The notes below the pieces were generated by a model. That model saw only the letters and a program-made list of their open reading frames with translations. It was not told the origin of the DNA and did not search any database. Below, piece after piece: positions 12,744 through 12,998 of a DNA stretch of 12,998 nt. The stretch comes from an uncultured Clostridia bacterium (GTDB lineage Bacteria; Bacillota; Clostridia; Christensenellales; UBA1242). A program made the position numbers and the translations under genes. The stretch is taken from NCBI GenBank assembly GCA_937914725.1, contig CALDMJ010000019.1, forward strand, positions 1 to 12,998, given 5' to 3'. Numbering within the stretch: position 1 is the first letter of the stretch; each line of letters begins with the position of its first letter.

Positions 12744-12998
12744 ATGAAATATTCAAACATTAATGTAGAATTTAAAAAACCAGAGAATGAAATTAAGGAA
12801 CAACTTTCGCGTAGTGGAGCAAGAAATATTGATATAAGAAGAAGTTATGGTGGCGAAATCGAAGTAAGATATACAATTAAATGTGCTGACCCTGAAAAAG
12901 AGATACAAAACTTTTTATCTACTGCTGGAGCAAAAGATGTTCGTTCTTCATCAAGTTACAATGGCGCAAGATTTGATTATAAACTTGATGATATGGTT
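12744..12998 (+). CDS. Unrecognised protein of two ~34-residue repeats, 3' end outside the window
   Basis: The ATG at 12744 follows AAAGGAG and the frame is open through 85 codons to the window edge. The visible sequence contains two copies of one module: KPENEIKEQLSRSGARNIDI plus RRSYGGEIEVRYTI (about 11-44), and DPEKEIQNFLSTAGAKDVRS plus SSSYNGARFDYKL (about 48-80). Shared positions are Pro-Glu-x-Glu-Ile, Leu-Ser, Gly-Ala-Lys/Arg, Ser-Tyr-x-Gly and a final Tyr, which reads as a helix followed by a beta hairpin. No family is recognised. It is probably co-transcribed with the FtsH-like protease, which suggests a substrate, adaptor or regulator of it; that is inference. Total length and any further domains are unknown. 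Confidence 0.75.
   Translation, partial: MKYSNINVEFKKPENEIKEQLSRSGARNIDIRRSYGGEIEVRYTIKCADPEKEIQNFLSTAGAKDVRSSSSYNGARFDYKLDDMV

Larger units (their letters stand above)
9053..12998. mobile_element. One end of a putative integrated genomic island
   Basis: The tRNA-Thr 3' fragment at 9050-9099 marks the boundary. Because the fragment's missing 5' side faces right, the element should lie to the right, with a complete tRNA-Thr(GGT) at its far end outside the window. Cargo fits an accessory island: a toxin-antitoxin-like pair, two XRE-type proteins and an FtsH-like protease. The sequence is visibly more AT-rich than the genes at 1-8110. No integrase, relaxase or phage structural gene is in view, so the kind of element is unknown. 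Confidence 0.6.

Noticed and set aside
3..12998. Possible recoding of TGA, since the stop codons seen are TAA or TAG
   Set aside because: Trp is written TGG in the genes checked and all families read through normally with the standard code; the absence of TGA stops fits AT bias and a small sample.

Overview
This 13 kb window looks like the chromosome of a low-GC, Gram-positive-type bacterium, probably an uncultured gut-type Clostridia/Firmicutes relative. The grounds are A/T-rich codons, AGGAGG-like ribosome binding sites, TTGACA/TATAAT promoters (several with an extended TGn -10), strong intrinsic terminators, and the families present. The organism assignment is inference. Every Trp codon I checked is TGG, so the standard code applies.

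Left part (1-8110). The window opens inside a very large one-pass membrane protein (3-3620, truncated by the window edge) with a long, internally repetitive, mostly helical outer region. It ends at a perfect 14-bp-stem terminator. Everything from there to 8109 is on the minus strand: a solitary HicB-like protein, a small three-segment membrane protein, a TIGR00725/SLOG nucleotide-binding protein, a small coiled-coil protein, an FtsJ/RlmM-like rRNA 2'-O-methyltransferase, a PlsC-type acyltransferase and an unrecognised 182-residue protein. Terminator hairpins sit directly between the last three, so these genes are not one simple operon.

Scar (8244-8964). Two broken genes meet at about 8564: the C-terminal part of a SAM methyltransferase (minus) and the C-terminal part of a DUF998 membrane protein (plus). 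Both have lost their 5' ends at the same point and each carries its own frameshift. One deletion across the shared upstream region of a divergent pair explains this.

Island (about 9053 to the right edge). A 3' fragment of tRNA-Thr (anticodon GGT) on the minus strand is followed at once by short repeats like integrase arm sites and then by visibly more AT-rich genes. This is the expected structure of one end of an element integrated in a tRNA gene, with the element to the right and continuing past the window. The first island module is a DUF3990 (ADP-ribosyltransferase-like) protein overlapping an XRE-type helix-turn-helix protein, a probable toxin-antitoxin pair. Its near-consensus promoter carries three palindromic operators, one lying inside the -35/-10 spacer. 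Convergent to it is a small XRE regulator. Divergent from that regulator, across a 322-bp region with a long inverted repeat, is a soluble FtsH-like AAA+ zinc protease lacking the membrane anchor, followed by the start of a gene for an unrecognised protein made of two copies of a ~34-residue module. The regulator, protease and repeat protein are the most interesting candidate for an undescribed system.
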